Positions 17,380 through 27,379 of a DNA stretch of 64,000 nucleotides are shown here, in pieces (positions within the stretch are counted from its first letter, which is position 1; every line of letters begins with the position of its first letter). The DNA lies in assembly GCA_031553045.1 (NCBI GenBank), contig JAVBLZ010000016.1, positions 55,495 through 119,494 on the forward strand, read 5' to 3'. This stretch comes from CALXQW01 sp031553045 (GTDB lineage Bacteria > Verrucomicrobiota > Verrucomicrobiia > Opitutales > Intestinicryptomonadaceae). A program made the translations under genes and the position numbers. The notes beneath the pieces were generated by a model. The model searched no databases and had not been told where the DNA came from. It was given only the letters and a program-made list of their open reading frames with translations.

Positions 17380-20304
17380 GTGTTTAAGGAAAGAGGCAAG
17401 CTGCACAAAATAACAAGTTACGCCATATCTTCGTTTTGGCGCAGCTTGTTTGCTATAAATATTTTGCTGTTTATCTTGTTTTTTTTGCAGAGTTTCTTTT
17501 TTTACATGTTTTATGTGGAAGGTTCTGTTGCCGTGCCGAAGTTTTTGGAGGAAAAAATTCTGGCGCAGCTTGAAAAAAACGGGCTCATTGTAAACGCTTC
17601 GGATATTGAAATTTTCTTTGATGCCAGACTCGTCGCAAAAAATATAACCCTGCGCTTTGCAGGCACGCCAGAGCCTTTTTTTAAGGCGGGCAAGATGGAT
17701 GTTAAACTTTCAAAAGCGTCTTTATTTTTTGGTCTTGTGCGTTTAAGGAGTCTTGAAATTTCTCAGGCGGCACTGTCCAGCACTGTCGAGAAATTCTCCC
17801 AAAATACGCTCATCGACAAGGTGTTTCTGCGCTTGGACAGGGTGGATAATCATTGGCATATACGTTTTGCAGAATTTTATTTGGATAATTTTTACGCATC
17901 CATAAGCGGGTCAATACACACCAAATTCCCGATTGAAAGCGCATTTGATTACGGCTTGCAAGAAAAGACATCGGAAAAAAGCAAAGAGCCATTTTCAATA
18001 GCAAAGGTTGCAAAAAACTGGGATGAAGCCTGCGCAAAAATTTTAGAGTTGCGCACAGAACTTAAAAACTTTTCAGGCGCAAGTTTAGAGCTTAACTTCG
18101 ACATCTCTGAAGACAAAATAGAATCTTTATTTCTGGGCTTTAATTCCGACGCATACAATTTTAAGAGCGATTTACTTTCCGCCGATTTGAAAGATTTTAC
18201 CGCTAAAATTTGGCTGGATAAACCGCAAAGCCGCCTAGACTCTGTCCGCACAAACATCAGCGCATTGTCTCTGACAATAGACAGCCCAAAGATAAGAAAC
18301 AAAACACTCACTTTAAATTCCGCCAACATAAAATTTTCTGCAAAAATTTCAGATTTCTTTGCGGACAAAAAAGCGGCGCTCACAAACTTCATAGCCTTTG
18401 CTTCAGACGCCTCTTATGATGTCATAAAAGCCCAAAACCTCATAGCCCGCAAAGACTTTTTGTCTTTGGATAAACCCATAGATTCTTGGCATTTATTTTT
18501 CCGCTATGGCAGTGGGCAAACCGCAATCAAACTCTTGGGCGACGAACATAAGATGACCGCACACATAGACAGCCAGTTGGATTTTGAGCAGATACTCAAG
18601 CTTGATATTCTATCGGAAATTGGCGACTTGGGCAAAACCAACTTCAATCAGCCCGCCCTCGCAAACGGCCGCATAGACGCCGACTTTGATTCAAATCAAT
18701 ATCTAATAGATGTAGATATAATGGCGTGGGACTGCACATTCTTAAATATCCCCGTAGAAAACTTAAGCGGCAATTTAAAATACAATCATCAGCAGCATTT
18801 GTTCACCGCAACAAATGCCAAGGTAAGGACCAAAGAAGGCTGGGAAATAGACGGCAATGTGTTTCAAAATCTTGAAAATAAAAAATATGTTTTTGAGATT
18901 AAAGGCGCTTTAGAACCCATGAAAATTGCGAACATCATGGCGCCTTGGTGGAAAAAGATTTTTGCAAAGCTTAAATTCAACGCCGATTTCCCCCATGCCG
19001 ACGCCTATGTGGAAGGCACATGGGGAAAACCTGAATTTATCTGGTGTTACGCAAGCGTGCACGCAAAAAAAGTAGAACAAAACGCCTGCCAGTTTGACGA
19101 TTTTTCCGCAGATATTCTGGTTAACCCACGCAGAATATCGCTCATGAATGTGGATATTAAAAACAACGGCGCTTGGGCAAAATTCAATCTTCAATGGCTC
19201 TACGGCAACGACGGTATAACGCACTTTACGCACAGCACTTTAGATGGCACATTCAAATTCACGCAAAGAGAAATCCAAGCCCTCGCCGAAGACAATGTGT
19301 CAGAAATTTTCAGCATCCTTACTCTTTCAAGCCTGCCTGAAATTAAAATCAACGCCAAGATGTTCAACTCTTTTTATGACAATGTTCCTGAAGACATCTT
19401 CAATGTAGAGATTGCCACAAACGGCCCTATGATTGTGGATAATCTTAATGCGGAAAGCGCAATCATATCGGCACGTGCGCAGGGCGACACTATCAGCATA
19501 GACAAAATCTCCGCAAAAATCTGCCAAGGCAATATTGATGGCTCTATATTTTTAGACAAATTAAGGAGCAAAGAAAACGCCTCTATAAATTTGAATTTGA
19601 CGGCAAAAAATTTACAGCAAGATGAATTTTTTGACACCCTAGCGTCTTTGGGTAAAACCGCCGAAGAAAACGCCTTGCGCAGAACCCAAGGCTCAGGCGC
19701 AAAAAGCAAAGACCCTTCTGAATCTGCATTTGCGGGGCTTGCCGACGCAAAGCTTGAAGGCAGCGCCTCAATATCCGGCAAACTCTTTGACGAAAAAACT
19801 TTGGAGGGCAAGGGCTTGATAAAATGTTACAGCCCCAATCTGGGAAAGCTATTTTTGCTGGGCAAAATTTCAAGGGCAATCAGCACCTTGGGCGTCAATC
19901 TTGCAACCTTTGATGTTACGCAAATACAAAGCCCCTTCACGCTTTCCAAAGACGCAAACTTATCTTTCAACAGAGTCTATGTGAGCGGGCCTAGCGCAAA
20001 AATTTTGGGCACGGCAAAATATAATTTTGTTACAGAAGATATAAAAGCGAAACTTTACGCCGCACCTTTCGGCTCAATGAAAACCCCACTCATATCCAGC
20101 GTATTTTCCATGATAGACCCTTTTGCCAGCGTCTTTGAAGTGCGCCTGACGGAAAAAATTTCCGACCCAAAAATTTCCGTATCGCTGCATCCGCTAAACA
20201 TATTCAACTCCGACGAGACCATTTTGAAAGACTTTGGCAGAGATTTGAATATGGACATTGGCGATATTGAAGAGGCAATCAAAAATCACAGTAAAGATAA
20301 TTAA
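17380..20304 (+). CDS. Giant AsmA-like envelope protein
   Basis: This is a 974-residue protein starting at GTG 17380, immediately after the upstream TAA. One N-terminal transmembrane helix (about residues 20-46, very Phe/Leu rich) is followed by a long repetitive beta-strand region and a C-terminal AsmA_2-like part (EGKGLIKCYSPNLGKLFLLG and onward). AsmA/TamB-like proteins bridge the periplasm with a hydrophobic groove and move lipids or affect outer-membrane assembly. Its position between a Gld-type transporter and lpxB fits lipid or LPS traffic, which is an inference. Confidence 0.75.
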   Translation: MFKERGKLHKITSYAISSFWRSLFAINILLFILFFLQSFFFYMFYVEGSVAVPKFLEEKILAQLEKNGLIVNASDIEIFFDARLVAKNITLRFAGTPEPFFKAGKMDVKLSKASLFFGLVRLRSLEISQAALSSTVEKFSQNTLIDKVFLRLDRVDNHWHIRFAEFYLDNFYASISGSIHTKFPIESAFDYGLQEKTSEKSKEPFSIAKVAKNWDEACAKILELRTELKNFSGASLELNFDISEDKIESLFLGFNSDAYNFKSDLLSADLKDFTAKIWLDKPQSRLDSVRTNISALSLTIDSPKIRNKTLTLNSANIKFSAKISDFFADKKAALTNFIAFASDASYDVIKAQNLIARKDFLSLDKPIDSWHLFFRYGSGQTAIKLLGDEHKMTAHIDSQLDFEQILKLDILSEIGDLGKTNFNQPALANGRIDADFDSNQYLIDVDIMAWDCTFLNIPVENLSGNLKYNHQQHLFTATNAKVRTKEGWEIDGNVFQNLENKKYVFEIKGALEPMKIANIMAPWWKKIFAKLKFNADFPHADAYVEGTWGKPEFIWCYASVHAKKVEQNACQFDDFSADILVNPRRISLMNVDIKNNGAWAKFNLQWLYGNDGITHFTHSTLDGTFKFTQREIQALAEDNVSEIFSILTLSSLPEIKINAKMFNSFYDNVPEDIFNVEIATNGPMIVDNLNAESAIISARAQGDTISIDKISAKICQGNIDGSIFLDKLRSKENASINLNLTAKNLQQDEFFDTLASLGKTAEENALRRTQGSGAKSKDPSESAFAGLADAKLEGSASISGKLFDEKTLEGKGLIKCYSPNLGKLFLLGKISRAISTLGVNLATFDVTQIQSPFTLSKDANLSFNRVYVSGPSAKILGTAKYNFVTEDIKAKLYAAPFGSMKTPLISSVFSMIDPFASVFEVRLTEKISDPKISVSLHPLNIFNSDETILKDFGRDLNMDIGDIEEAIKNHSKDN

Positions 20305-20341
20305 GCATTGTAAAAAAAAACTCTTGGGAAATTATTAATCT

Positions 20342-21268
20342 ATGAAAAACGGTAAACTTCAGTGCGGCGTTGTGGGCGTAGGCTATCTTGGCCAGCACCA
20401 TGCCAGAATATACTCTGAACTTGAGCATACGGAGCTTGTCGGTATTTACGACGCCAATGCCGATAGGGCAAAAGAAATTGCAGACAAATACGGCTGTAAA
20501 ATTTTCTCATCCATTGATGAGCTGGGGCAAAATGTGGACGCCGCAAGCGTTGCAGTGCCAACAGACCTTCATGCCCAAGTTGCGGCGGAGCTTTTTAAAT
20601 ACAACTGTCATCTGCTGATAGAAAAGCCGCTCTGCACTTCTGAAGAAGAAGCCGAGGCAATAATTTCTGAAGCCGTAAAAAGAGATTTGATAGTGCAAGT
20701 GGGGCATATAGAGCACTTCAACCCCGTGATGGAATTTTTGGAAAACAACGTGCACAGCCCAAAATTTATCACGGCAGACAGGCTCGCCCCCTTCAACCCC
20801 AGAGGCACGGAAGTTGGCGTAGTCTTGGATTTGATGATTCATGACATTGGCATAATCTTAAAGCTTGCCGCTTCAGAAGTTAAAAAAATAGAAGCCGTGG
20901 GCGTAAAAGTCGTCAGCAAAAGCGAAGACATTGGCAACGCCAGAATAACTTTTGAAAACGGTTGCGTTGCAAACTTGAATGTCAGCCGTGTGAGCCTTAA
21001 AAAACTGCGTGAGATTAGGGTGTTTCAACCGGCAATGTATATGTCTTTAGATTTCATGAATCAATCCGGACATTTGATGAAGCTTAAAGGACCTATGGAT
21101 ATTGAGCGCACGGAAGTTCCTATCGACAAGCGTGAGCCTCTTAAAGCGGAGCTTGAGAGCTTTGCAAACTGCGTCATAAATAAGTCTGACCCAAAGGTAA
21201 ACGCCCTCTTAGGGCGCAAAGCGCTTGAAGTTGCGCTTGAAATAACAAGGCAGATAAACGCAATGTAG
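20342..21268 (+). CDS. Gfo/Idh/MocA family NAD(P)-dependent oxidoreductase
   Basis: This is a 308-residue sugar oxidoreductase. The Rossmann motif CGVVGVGYLGQHHARIY is at residues 8-24, the catalytic-lysine region is LLIEKPLCTSEEEAE, and VLDLMIHDIGI lies in the dimerisation domain. It sits three bases before lpxB. One GnnA-type family member oxidises UDP-GlcNAc for diamino lipid A, so that role is worth testing, but the matching aminotransferase (GnnB) is not adjacent. The substrate is unproven. Confidence 0.85.
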   Translation: MKNGKLQCGVVGVGYLGQHHARIYSELEHTELVGIYDANADRAKEIADKYGCKIFSSIDELGQNVDAASVAVPTDLHAQVAAELFKYNCHLLIEKPLCTSEEEAEAIISEAVKRDLIVQVGHIEHFNPVMEFLENNVHSPKFITADRLAPFNPRGTEVGVVLDLMIHDIGIILKLAASEVKKIEAVGVKVVSKSEDIGNARITFENGCVANLNVSRVSLKKLREIRVFQPAMYMSLDFMNQSGHLMKLKGPMDIERTEVPIDKREPLKAELESFANCVINKSDPKVNALLGRKALEVALEITRQINAM

Positions 21269-21271
21269 TTT

Positions 21272-22438
21272 ATGCCCAAACTTCTGGCAGACAAATTTCA
21301 TTTTGCCCCTCCCAAAGATGGAGGCTGCGATTTGTTGATAATTGCAGGCGAACATTCAGGAGACGAACAAGCCGCCAGAATGTTAAAAAGCGCACTTGCA
21401 ATAAATCCCAATTTGAAGGTTTGCGCTTTTGGCGGCAAGCATCTTGAAGCTGCGGGCGCACAGCTTTTATATGACATGACGGCTTTTTCTGTAGTGGGGC
21501 TTTTTGAAGTTTTAAAACATTACAGCTTTTTTAAACATCTATCTGAAAGCGTGCTGAATTGGATTGCACTACACAATCCCAAGGCCGTGTGTTTTGTAGA
21601 TTACCCCGGCTTCAATTTGCACATTGCAAGTTTGATGAAATTGCGCAAGCTCAGTAAAAAAGGCGGTGGCAACATCTCTACACTATTTTATATAAGCCCG
21701 CAAATATGGGCGTGGAAAGCCAAGCGCCGCTTCAAAATGGCGGAGACTTTGGACTCTTTGGCGGTAATATTTTCTTTTGAAAAAGATTGTTACAAAGACA
21801 CCAGTTTGGAAACCGTCTTTGTTGGGCATCCCTTCATAGACCCAGCCTATAAGGCGGGTGTTGAATATGACGCCACAGCCGACATCCTTTTTTTGCCTGG
21901 CAGCAGGAGGGTTGCGGTGTCCAGAATTTTTCCCGTCATGCTTGAAACTTTGCGCATTCTTGAAAATGAAAAAGCCAAAGTGCTCTACCCAAGCGATGAA
22001 ATTAAAGATGTTTTAGAGCGCACAATTTCAAATTTTACAGATTTAAAAGGCAGAATAACGCTTATAAAAAGCGGCGCACAAACCGTGAAAGCAAAGGCGG
22101 TTTTGATGAGCTCCGGCACAATGTCTTTGACTGCGGCGCTTGCCGCAATACCTTCGGCGATAATTTATAAGGCAAATGTATTCACATATTTTCTGGGCAG
22201 AATGCTTGTGAGGGTGAAGTATTTGGGAATTGCAAACATACTTTTGGACGGCCAATCCATGCCCGAATTTATACAATTTGCCGCCACGCCAAAGGCTATA
22301 GCAAAACATCTTGATTACTGTATCAACAATCCTGAAGCAAAAATTCATGCGCAAAATGTCGCTGAAAAGCTTAAAGAAAAACTTGCGGCAGACTCAAATA
22401 TTAACGCCGCCACTTGGCTTTTAAACCGTATAAAATAG
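21272..22438 (+). CDS. lpxB: Lipid-A-disaccharide synthase LpxB
   Basis: This is a 388-residue GT19 glycosyltransferase that joins lipid X and UDP-diacylglucosamine at the inner membrane. LLIIAGEHSGDEQAARM is the N-terminal motif, here preceded by about 15 extra residues. FLPGSRRVAVSRIFPVML and SSGTMSLTAALAAIPSAIIYK are the core motifs. It ends the plus-strand envelope cluster. The 24-base gap to the convergent adaptor gene holds only a weak 5-bp hairpin (22438-22451). Confidence 0.93.
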   Translation: MPKLLADKFHFAPPKDGGCDLLIIAGEHSGDEQAARMLKSALAINPNLKVCAFGGKHLEAAGAQLLYDMTAFSVVGLFEVLKHYSFFKHLSESVLNWIALHNPKAVCFVDYPGFNLHIASLMKLRKLSKKGGGNISTLFYISPQIWAWKAKRRFKMAETLDSLAVIFSFEKDCYKDTSLETVFVGHPFIDPAYKAGVEYDATADILFLPGSRRVAVSRIFPVMLETLRILENEKAKVLYPSDEIKDVLERTISNFTDLKGRITLIKSGAQTVKAKAVLMSSGTMSLTAALAAIPSAIIYKANVFTYFLGRMLVRVKYLGIANILLDGQSMPEFIQFAATPKAIAKHLDYCINNPEAKIHAQNVAEKLKEKLAADSNINAATWLLNRIK

Positions 22439-22462
22439 CGTTTTGCAACGCCCTTGCAGTGC

Positions 22463-23686
22463 TTAATTTTTTTCAAAAACTATTTTGAAGCTCTTTGCCA
22501 AAGACGGGTTTTCTTCCGGCGTCAATACGTAGTAATCTTGCAGCTCTTTTGAATATTTTATAGCGTAATCCGCGCTTTCTTTTGTGGTTTCGTCAAATAT
22601 TTTTATAAATTTTTCACTCCCGTTATCATGGACATAGTCTTTGGGTATCATGTAGGAGTTTTTTATTCTAGCCAGCGTTACATCCACATCCAAAACCATT
22701 CCAGGGAGGAAATATTTTTTTGCTTCTTCAGTTTCGGCATTGTCTATCCTCACACGTACTTCAAAAAGTTTTTTGTGCGGCCTAAACGGGTCTTCGGAAG
22801 CAAGCGTGGAAATTTGATCAACAGTGCCTGTAAAAGTTTTATATTCGTCGCTTATTGGGCTGAAGCTCACCTTATCGGACTTTGCAACATTAAGTATCAT
22901 GCCTTGTTCAATTTTTATTATCAGCCCCATATTGTCAAAGTCTGGCAACTGCATAAATTCATACGCCTTGCCCAAAAAATCTCCAACCTCCGATTGCCGC
23001 CATTTGTTGTCTATAAATTTGTACGGCAAGACAACTATGGAATCTATGGGCGCAAGTATCGTATAGCTTTCAAGATAAAACTCGTCTCTGAAAAGTTTGT
23101 ACTCATGATGTTTTATAACACCTTTGTGGTGTGCAATTCTGGTTTCATTGATTTGTTTTGATCCCTCTTTGCGCACTCTGGAAGCCTGATATTGAGAGCG
23201 TGCGCTTGAATATTGTAAAGACGCCAAATCATGCATCATGGGATAATAACCCTGAGTGCTCTGGGCATCTGAATAATAGAGCGTCAAAGCGTTTTCCGTA
23301 TTAGCTATTCCCACGCTCATTTCATATTCTTCAATATCCCAAGAAACTTCAATATTCTCCAACTCAAACTGTCTGTTATACAAAGCGCCCTCTTTGAGAT
23401 CCATTGCGTTTAATATGTAGCTTTCATCAAAGCGTGCAATTATGTCGCCCTTTTTTACAAAAGTACCCTCAGGCAAGATGTATGTGAGCTGCCTTTCATA
23501 CGGAGAATCCGGCGCAGTGATACCCACGTAATAAAGAGGTTCTGTAACGCCTTGTATTGTTACAACTTCATCGAAATCGCAAAGCTTCACTTCATAAATA
23601 ACTTTCAAAGCGTCTTCTTTTGCGGTGTAAAAATAGACCCCGCAAAGTGCGAGCAAAATAAATAAAACTGTCAGAAATTTATTCAT
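22463..23686 (-). CDS. HlyD-family membrane fusion (adaptor) protein, third of three
   Basis: This is a 407-residue periplasmic adaptor with an N-terminal anchor (residues 4-20). The barrel-sandwich half-motif YILPEGTFVKKGDIIARFDESY precedes a helical region, then beta-barrel segments and YVHDNGSEKFIKIFD near the end. It is the last gene of the export operon and overlaps the previous adaptor by four bases (ATGA). It is divergent from the other two adaptors, so a simple recent duplication is unlikely. Its specific role is unknown. Confidence 0.85.
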   Translation of the reverse strand: MNKFLTVLFILLALCGVYFYTAKEDALKVIYEVKLCDFDEVVTIQGVTEPLYYVGITAPDSPYERQLTYILPEGTFVKKGDIIARFDESYILNAMDLKEGALYNRQFELENIEVSWDIEEYEMSVGIANTENALTLYYSDAQSTQGYYPMMHDLASLQYSSARSQYQASRVRKEGSKQINETRIAHHKGVIKHHEYKLFRDEFYLESYTILAPIDSIVVLPYKFIDNKWRQSEVGDFLGKAYEFMQLPDFDNMGLIIKIEQGMILNVAKSDKVSFSPISDEYKTFTGTVDQISTLASEDPFRPHKKLFEVRVRIDNAETEEAKKYFLPGMVLDVDVTLARIKNSYMIPKDYVHDNGSEKFIKIFDETTKESADYAIKYSKELQDYYVLTPEENPSLAKSFKIVFEKN

Positions 23687-24897
23687 CTTACGTTTGAAAT
23701 TATTTTGAGGGGTTTGGCGGAGAATGCCTCGGAAGCTATGATTGCGTAGTTGCCATCCTGACGCACTTTGTCAAGATAGACATCCTGCTTTTTAGAATCG
23801 GAATTTAGAATTGTGATAAATAATTTTTGCCCGTCTTTGGCTAGATAATCGGCGGGTATCGCATAGACATCTTTGAGTTCTTCCACGATTATATCAGCCC
23901 TTATAGACATCCCAGGCAGAATTAAATTCATGTTTTCCTGAGTTTGATCCAGCTCTACAAGCACGTCGAAAAACTGTCTTGTAGAATCAAAAATTTCTTC
24001 ACTTGGCACGTTTGAAACAGATTTAACAACGCCTTTGAGAATGATATTGGGATAGGTTTTTGTACTGAAATTAACCCTCATGCCGTTATGCACATATTTA
24101 ATTTCGTGCTCTTTTATTTGAAGCACAAGGCTCTTTACGGAAAAATCCGGAAGCCTTGCAAATTCCTGCGCTTGTACGAGAGAGTCGCCGGCTTCCGCCT
24201 TTTTGTAAATGCCTGAAACCATGATTTCAGGATAATGTATCACGGAATCAAAGGGCGCATATATGTTGTAAAGCTCAAGATAAGACTCCACAAGTGCGAC
24301 GTTTCTTTTGTGCCGCTCAAACCTTTCTTTAAAATTTTGCTCCGCCATTTTTCTTTGCTGCAACAAATTCTCTTTCTGAGAGCCCAAGGATTTCAATATG
24401 CCGTTTTGATTGTTGAGCATGACCTCAAACATTTTTCGCACCAAGGTTGCGTGGTATTTTTTTTGACCCAACTCAATCTCTTGCAGCGCAACCGCCTCTA
24501 TCTGCATTGTTACGGTGTTTTCCATGCGCTCAACCGCCATATCCCAAGCCAAACCCATATTGATTTCATCTTCAAGAAGGTTCTGCGTACGCAGCCCCAA
24601 ATCTTCTATCGCCATGGCTACATCTGAAGCGTCAAACTTTGCAACAAGCTCACCTTTTTTTACGAAAGCGCCCTCCTCCTTCAGCCACACAACCTGCCTT
24701 GAAAACTTGCAATCCGGCGCACGCAAAGATGTTGACTTTAAAGTGTCAACCCTTCCAAGAACGCTAATTTTCACTTCATGCGCACCGGGGGTTACCCCTA
24801 TTTCAACCAGAATTTCTCTTTCAATATTGAAAAGAAAAAACCATCCCGCAGTGGCAGCCACAACAATTACGATTAAACTGGGGATGAGCTTGTTCAT
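23683..24897 (-). CDS. HlyD-family membrane fusion (adaptor) protein, second of three
   Basis: This is a 404-residue adaptor with an N-terminal transmembrane anchor (about residues 6-24). VVWLKEEGAFVKKGELVAKFDASD is the lipoyl-like motif. A helical hairpin of roughly 120 residues follows, then the second lipoyl half and barrel. It lies three bases downstream of the permease gene and overlaps the third adaptor by ATGA. Its presence beside two further adaptors in one operon is unusual. Confidence 0.87.
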   Translation of the reverse strand: MNKLIPSLIVIVVAATAGWFFLFNIEREILVEIGVTPGAHEVKISVLGRVDTLKSTSLRAPDCKFSRQVVWLKEEGAFVKKGELVAKFDASDVAMAIEDLGLRTQNLLEDEINMGLAWDMAVERMENTVTMQIEAVALQEIELGQKKYHATLVRKMFEVMLNNQNGILKSLGSQKENLLQQRKMAEQNFKERFERHKRNVALVESYLELYNIYAPFDSVIHYPEIMVSGIYKKAEAGDSLVQAQEFARLPDFSVKSLVLQIKEHEIKYVHNGMRVNFSTKTYPNIILKGVVKSVSNVPSEEIFDSTRQFFDVLVELDQTQENMNLILPGMSIRADIIVEELKDVYAIPADYLAKDGQKLFITILNSDSKKQDVYLDKVRQDGNYAIIASEAFSAKPLKIISNVR

Positions 24898-24900
24898 TGG

Positions 24901-26115
24901 CTATTCGTAGCGCAAAGCGTCTATGGGATTCATCTCAGAAGCGTTCTTTGCGGGATAGTAACCAAATATCACGCCTATCAAAACAGAAAAGCCGAAGGAT
25001 AAAATTACCGCAAAAATTGGTATGTACATATCCCACCACTGCGTTGCGTACCTGATAATGACGGTCAACGCAACCCCGATAAAAATGCCAATTACACCGC
25101 CTGCGCTTGTCAGCACAACAGCCTCCGCCAAAAACTGCTGTTGTATATCCAATTTTGTTGCGCCCATGCCCCTTCTTATGCCGATTTCCTTGGTTCTTTC
25201 AAGCACGCTTGCAAGCATGATGTTCATGATGCCGATACCACCCACAATCAAAGAAATGCTAGTGATTAAAAGCATTATTGAGTTGAAAAGATTTTGCGTT
25301 TTTTCAGCCTGACGCAACTGCGCTTCAGGCACTGTCATCACAAAATCGTCCAGACCAAAATGCCTGCGCTGCAAAATTTTTTTGATGAATTCTGAAACTA
25401 TGCGTATGGACGGAATGTCGCCGACGTAAAAAATCGCCCTATTGTAAGAAGCCTCAAAAGAGGTAAGAGTCTCATGCAAAAGCGGCTCGGAATTTATTAT
25501 GTACAAATTATTTTCATAACCGGGCTTGTCGGCAAGTATGCCTATTATCTGAAACTGCTTGTCGTTGATGCGCACGTAAGAACCCAATGGCTTGCTTTGC
25601 TTAAAGAGCCTTGCGGCAATTTCAGCGCCCACAACACAAACCTTTGGCGTTTCAACCATATCAACATCTGTAAAGAGCCTGCCTTCTTTTGCGCTTAGGG
25701 TGAACATTTCAAAATATGCCACATCCGTGCCCATAATAGGATAGTTGCCGTTGAAAGACTCCGCCTGCACAAACAAATCTTTTTGCTTTATCAAAGAATA
25801 TTTTTCTATCTGAGAAATTGAATCGGCGATAAACTTAACATCTTGCAAGCTAAGGCCGTCGGTAACGTAGCCGCCCTTTTCAAATGTCGCCCTTCTGGCT
25901 TGCGGCATATCATCCACAAAAACGTTGTTGATGCCCATTTCCTGAATGTCTTTAAGCGCCTTTGCCTTTGCGCCCTCGCCGATAGCCGTCATGGCTATCA
26001 CCGCAGACACGCCAAAGATAATGCCAAGCACCGTCAGAAAACTTCTGAGCTTGTGGTCGAGCAAACTCTTACCCGACATCTTCAAATATTTGAAGAATTT
26101 AATTAGTCTCCACAT
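24901..26115 (-). CDS. MacB-type ABC transporter permease
   Basis: This is a 404-residue permease with one N-terminal transmembrane helix (FLTVLGIIFGVSAVIAMTAIG), a MacB_PCD periplasmic domain, and three C-terminal helices of the FtsX fold containing ERTKEIGIRRGMGATKLDIQ. The ATPase is a separate gene (27376-28050). The start ATG at 26115 overlaps the end of the first adaptor gene by 17 bases. MacB systems use mechanotransmission to expel periplasmic substrates through TolC. The cargo here is not evident. Confidence 0.93.
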   Translation of the reverse strand: MWRLIKFFKYLKMSGKSLLDHKLRSFLTVLGIIFGVSAVIAMTAIGEGAKAKALKDIQEMGINNVFVDDMPQARRATFEKGGYVTDGLSLQDVKFIADSISQIEKYSLIKQKDLFVQAESFNGNYPIMGTDVAYFEMFTLSAKEGRLFTDVDMVETPKVCVVGAEIAARLFKQSKPLGSYVRINDKQFQIIGILADKPGYENNLYIINSEPLLHETLTSFEASYNRAIFYVGDIPSIRIVSEFIKKILQRRHFGLDDFVMTVPEAQLRQAEKTQNLFNSIMLLITSISLIVGGIGIMNIMLASVLERTKEIGIRRGMGATKLDIQQQFLAEAVVLTSAGGVIGIFIGVALTVIIRYATQWWDMYIPIFAVILSFGFSVLIGVIFGYYPAKNASEMNPIDALRYE

Positions 26116-27379
26116 TGTATTTGAGCAGTTTGGGTTTTAAAACTTTTGTTTTGTTCTGCGCAAGAGTGCGCACCAAGGCGTCCGGTTTAATTGGGTCTGA
26201 AGACGGGTTTACGGCAATCACAACCTCCTTATTTGTCATATCCAAAAGCTCCACATTTTCAGTTACAATCTGAGAATCTTTCAAAACATAAATGTAATAT
26301 TGCTTGCCGTCTCTGAGCACAAAATCTATGGGCAGAGTAATAGCCTGAGTGTAAGAATTTGTTTTTATTATGCTTCTTGCGTTCATGCCCGGACGCAATT
26401 TTTCAATGTCTTGTTCATTGATTTTCATTTCAACATTAAAAATTTTCACGAACGGATTGTTGCTTTTAATTTGCGCCAGTTTTTCTATCTTTGTGATTTT
26501 TGCCGTAAATATGTCGTCTTTAAAAGCTTCAAGCGTGATTGTCGCCGTCTGGGAATCTTTTATTTTACGTATGTCTTTTTCATCAACTTCAACTCTGGCA
26601 ATCATCTCAAATAGGTTTGGTATTGTTATGAAAAGTTGGTCCCAATATAGGCTGTCTCCGATTTGCACTTTGCGTTCCGCACCCGCAATTTTGATTTTGG
26701 GAAATACTACAATACCGTCTGCGGGCGCTTTGACAGTAAAGCTGGCAATGTCTTCTTTAAGCTTTTCTATATCTCTCCTATTTTGGTCTATTTGCTCTTG
26801 AATATTGCGTAACTGTATGTCTCTGCGTTGCTCCTCTTGACGTATCCTATTTTCGGCAATTTTAACTTCCGCCGACGCCTGATTGAGCCTGATTAGAGAT
26901 TTCTTGCGCTCCATCTCCGGCGCAAATTCCATAGAGTCATAAGTTATTTTGGAAATTTTTTCATTCTCCACCTTGCTCTTATGCGTGGCAATACGCTCAT
27001 TGACGCTGATTTGGAAAGACATTTCAGTATCTCTGTAACGTGCGTGCAGCCCTGAATATTCAAGCACCTCAAGCTTTTCTTCCATTTGCGAGGTGTCAAA
27101 AGTTGCAAGCACATCGCCCTTTCTTACCACAGTGCCTTCTTCAATAAGAGTTATCAACTTGCGTTGATAACGGGTGCGGGGTGCGCTGATATTCAAAGAG
27201 CTTGCGGAATCTAAAACCCCGCTTGCCTGCAAAGTTACATCTAAAGGTTTTACCTGCGCTTGAGCGTAATACAGCACTAATTCTGAAGCGGCGTCTTGCT
27301 TATTGAAGGCGTAGTAAGCGCCGCCCGCCGCAAACAAAAGCACAAGCAATAAAAAAAATTTTCCTAAGTGTTTTTTCAT
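26099..27379 (-). CDS. HlyD/MacA-type membrane fusion (adaptor) protein, first of three
   Basis: This is a 426-residue adaptor with an N-terminal anchor (about residues 8-25). The lipoyl half-motif LITLIEEGTVVRKGDVLATFDTSQ leads into a long coiled coil (residues about 130-215, Glu/Lys/Arg rich), then VKAPADGIVVFPKIKIAGAE and barrel segments. It sits between the ATPase and the permease, the usual MacA position, and so is the most likely functional MacA equivalent of the three. It overlaps the ATPase gene by ATGA. Confidence 0.9.
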   Translation of the reverse strand: MKKHLGKFFLLLVLLFAAGGAYYAFNKQDAASELVLYYAQAQVKPLDVTLQASGVLDSASSLNISAPRTRYQRKLITLIEEGTVVRKGDVLATFDTSQMEEKLEVLEYSGLHARYRDTEMSFQISVNERIATHKSKVENEKISKITYDSMEFAPEMERKKSLIRLNQASAEVKIAENRIRQEEQRRDIQLRNIQEQIDQNRRDIEKLKEDIASFTVKAPADGIVVFPKIKIAGAERKVQIGDSLYWDQLFITIPNLFEMIARVEVDEKDIRKIKDSQTATITLEAFKDDIFTAKITKIEKLAQIKSNNPFVKIFNVEMKINEQDIEKLRPGMNARSIIKTNSYTQAITLPIDFVLRDGKQYYIYVLKDSQIVTENVELLDMTNKEVVIAVNPSSDPIKPDALVRTLAQNKTKVLKPKLLKYNVETN

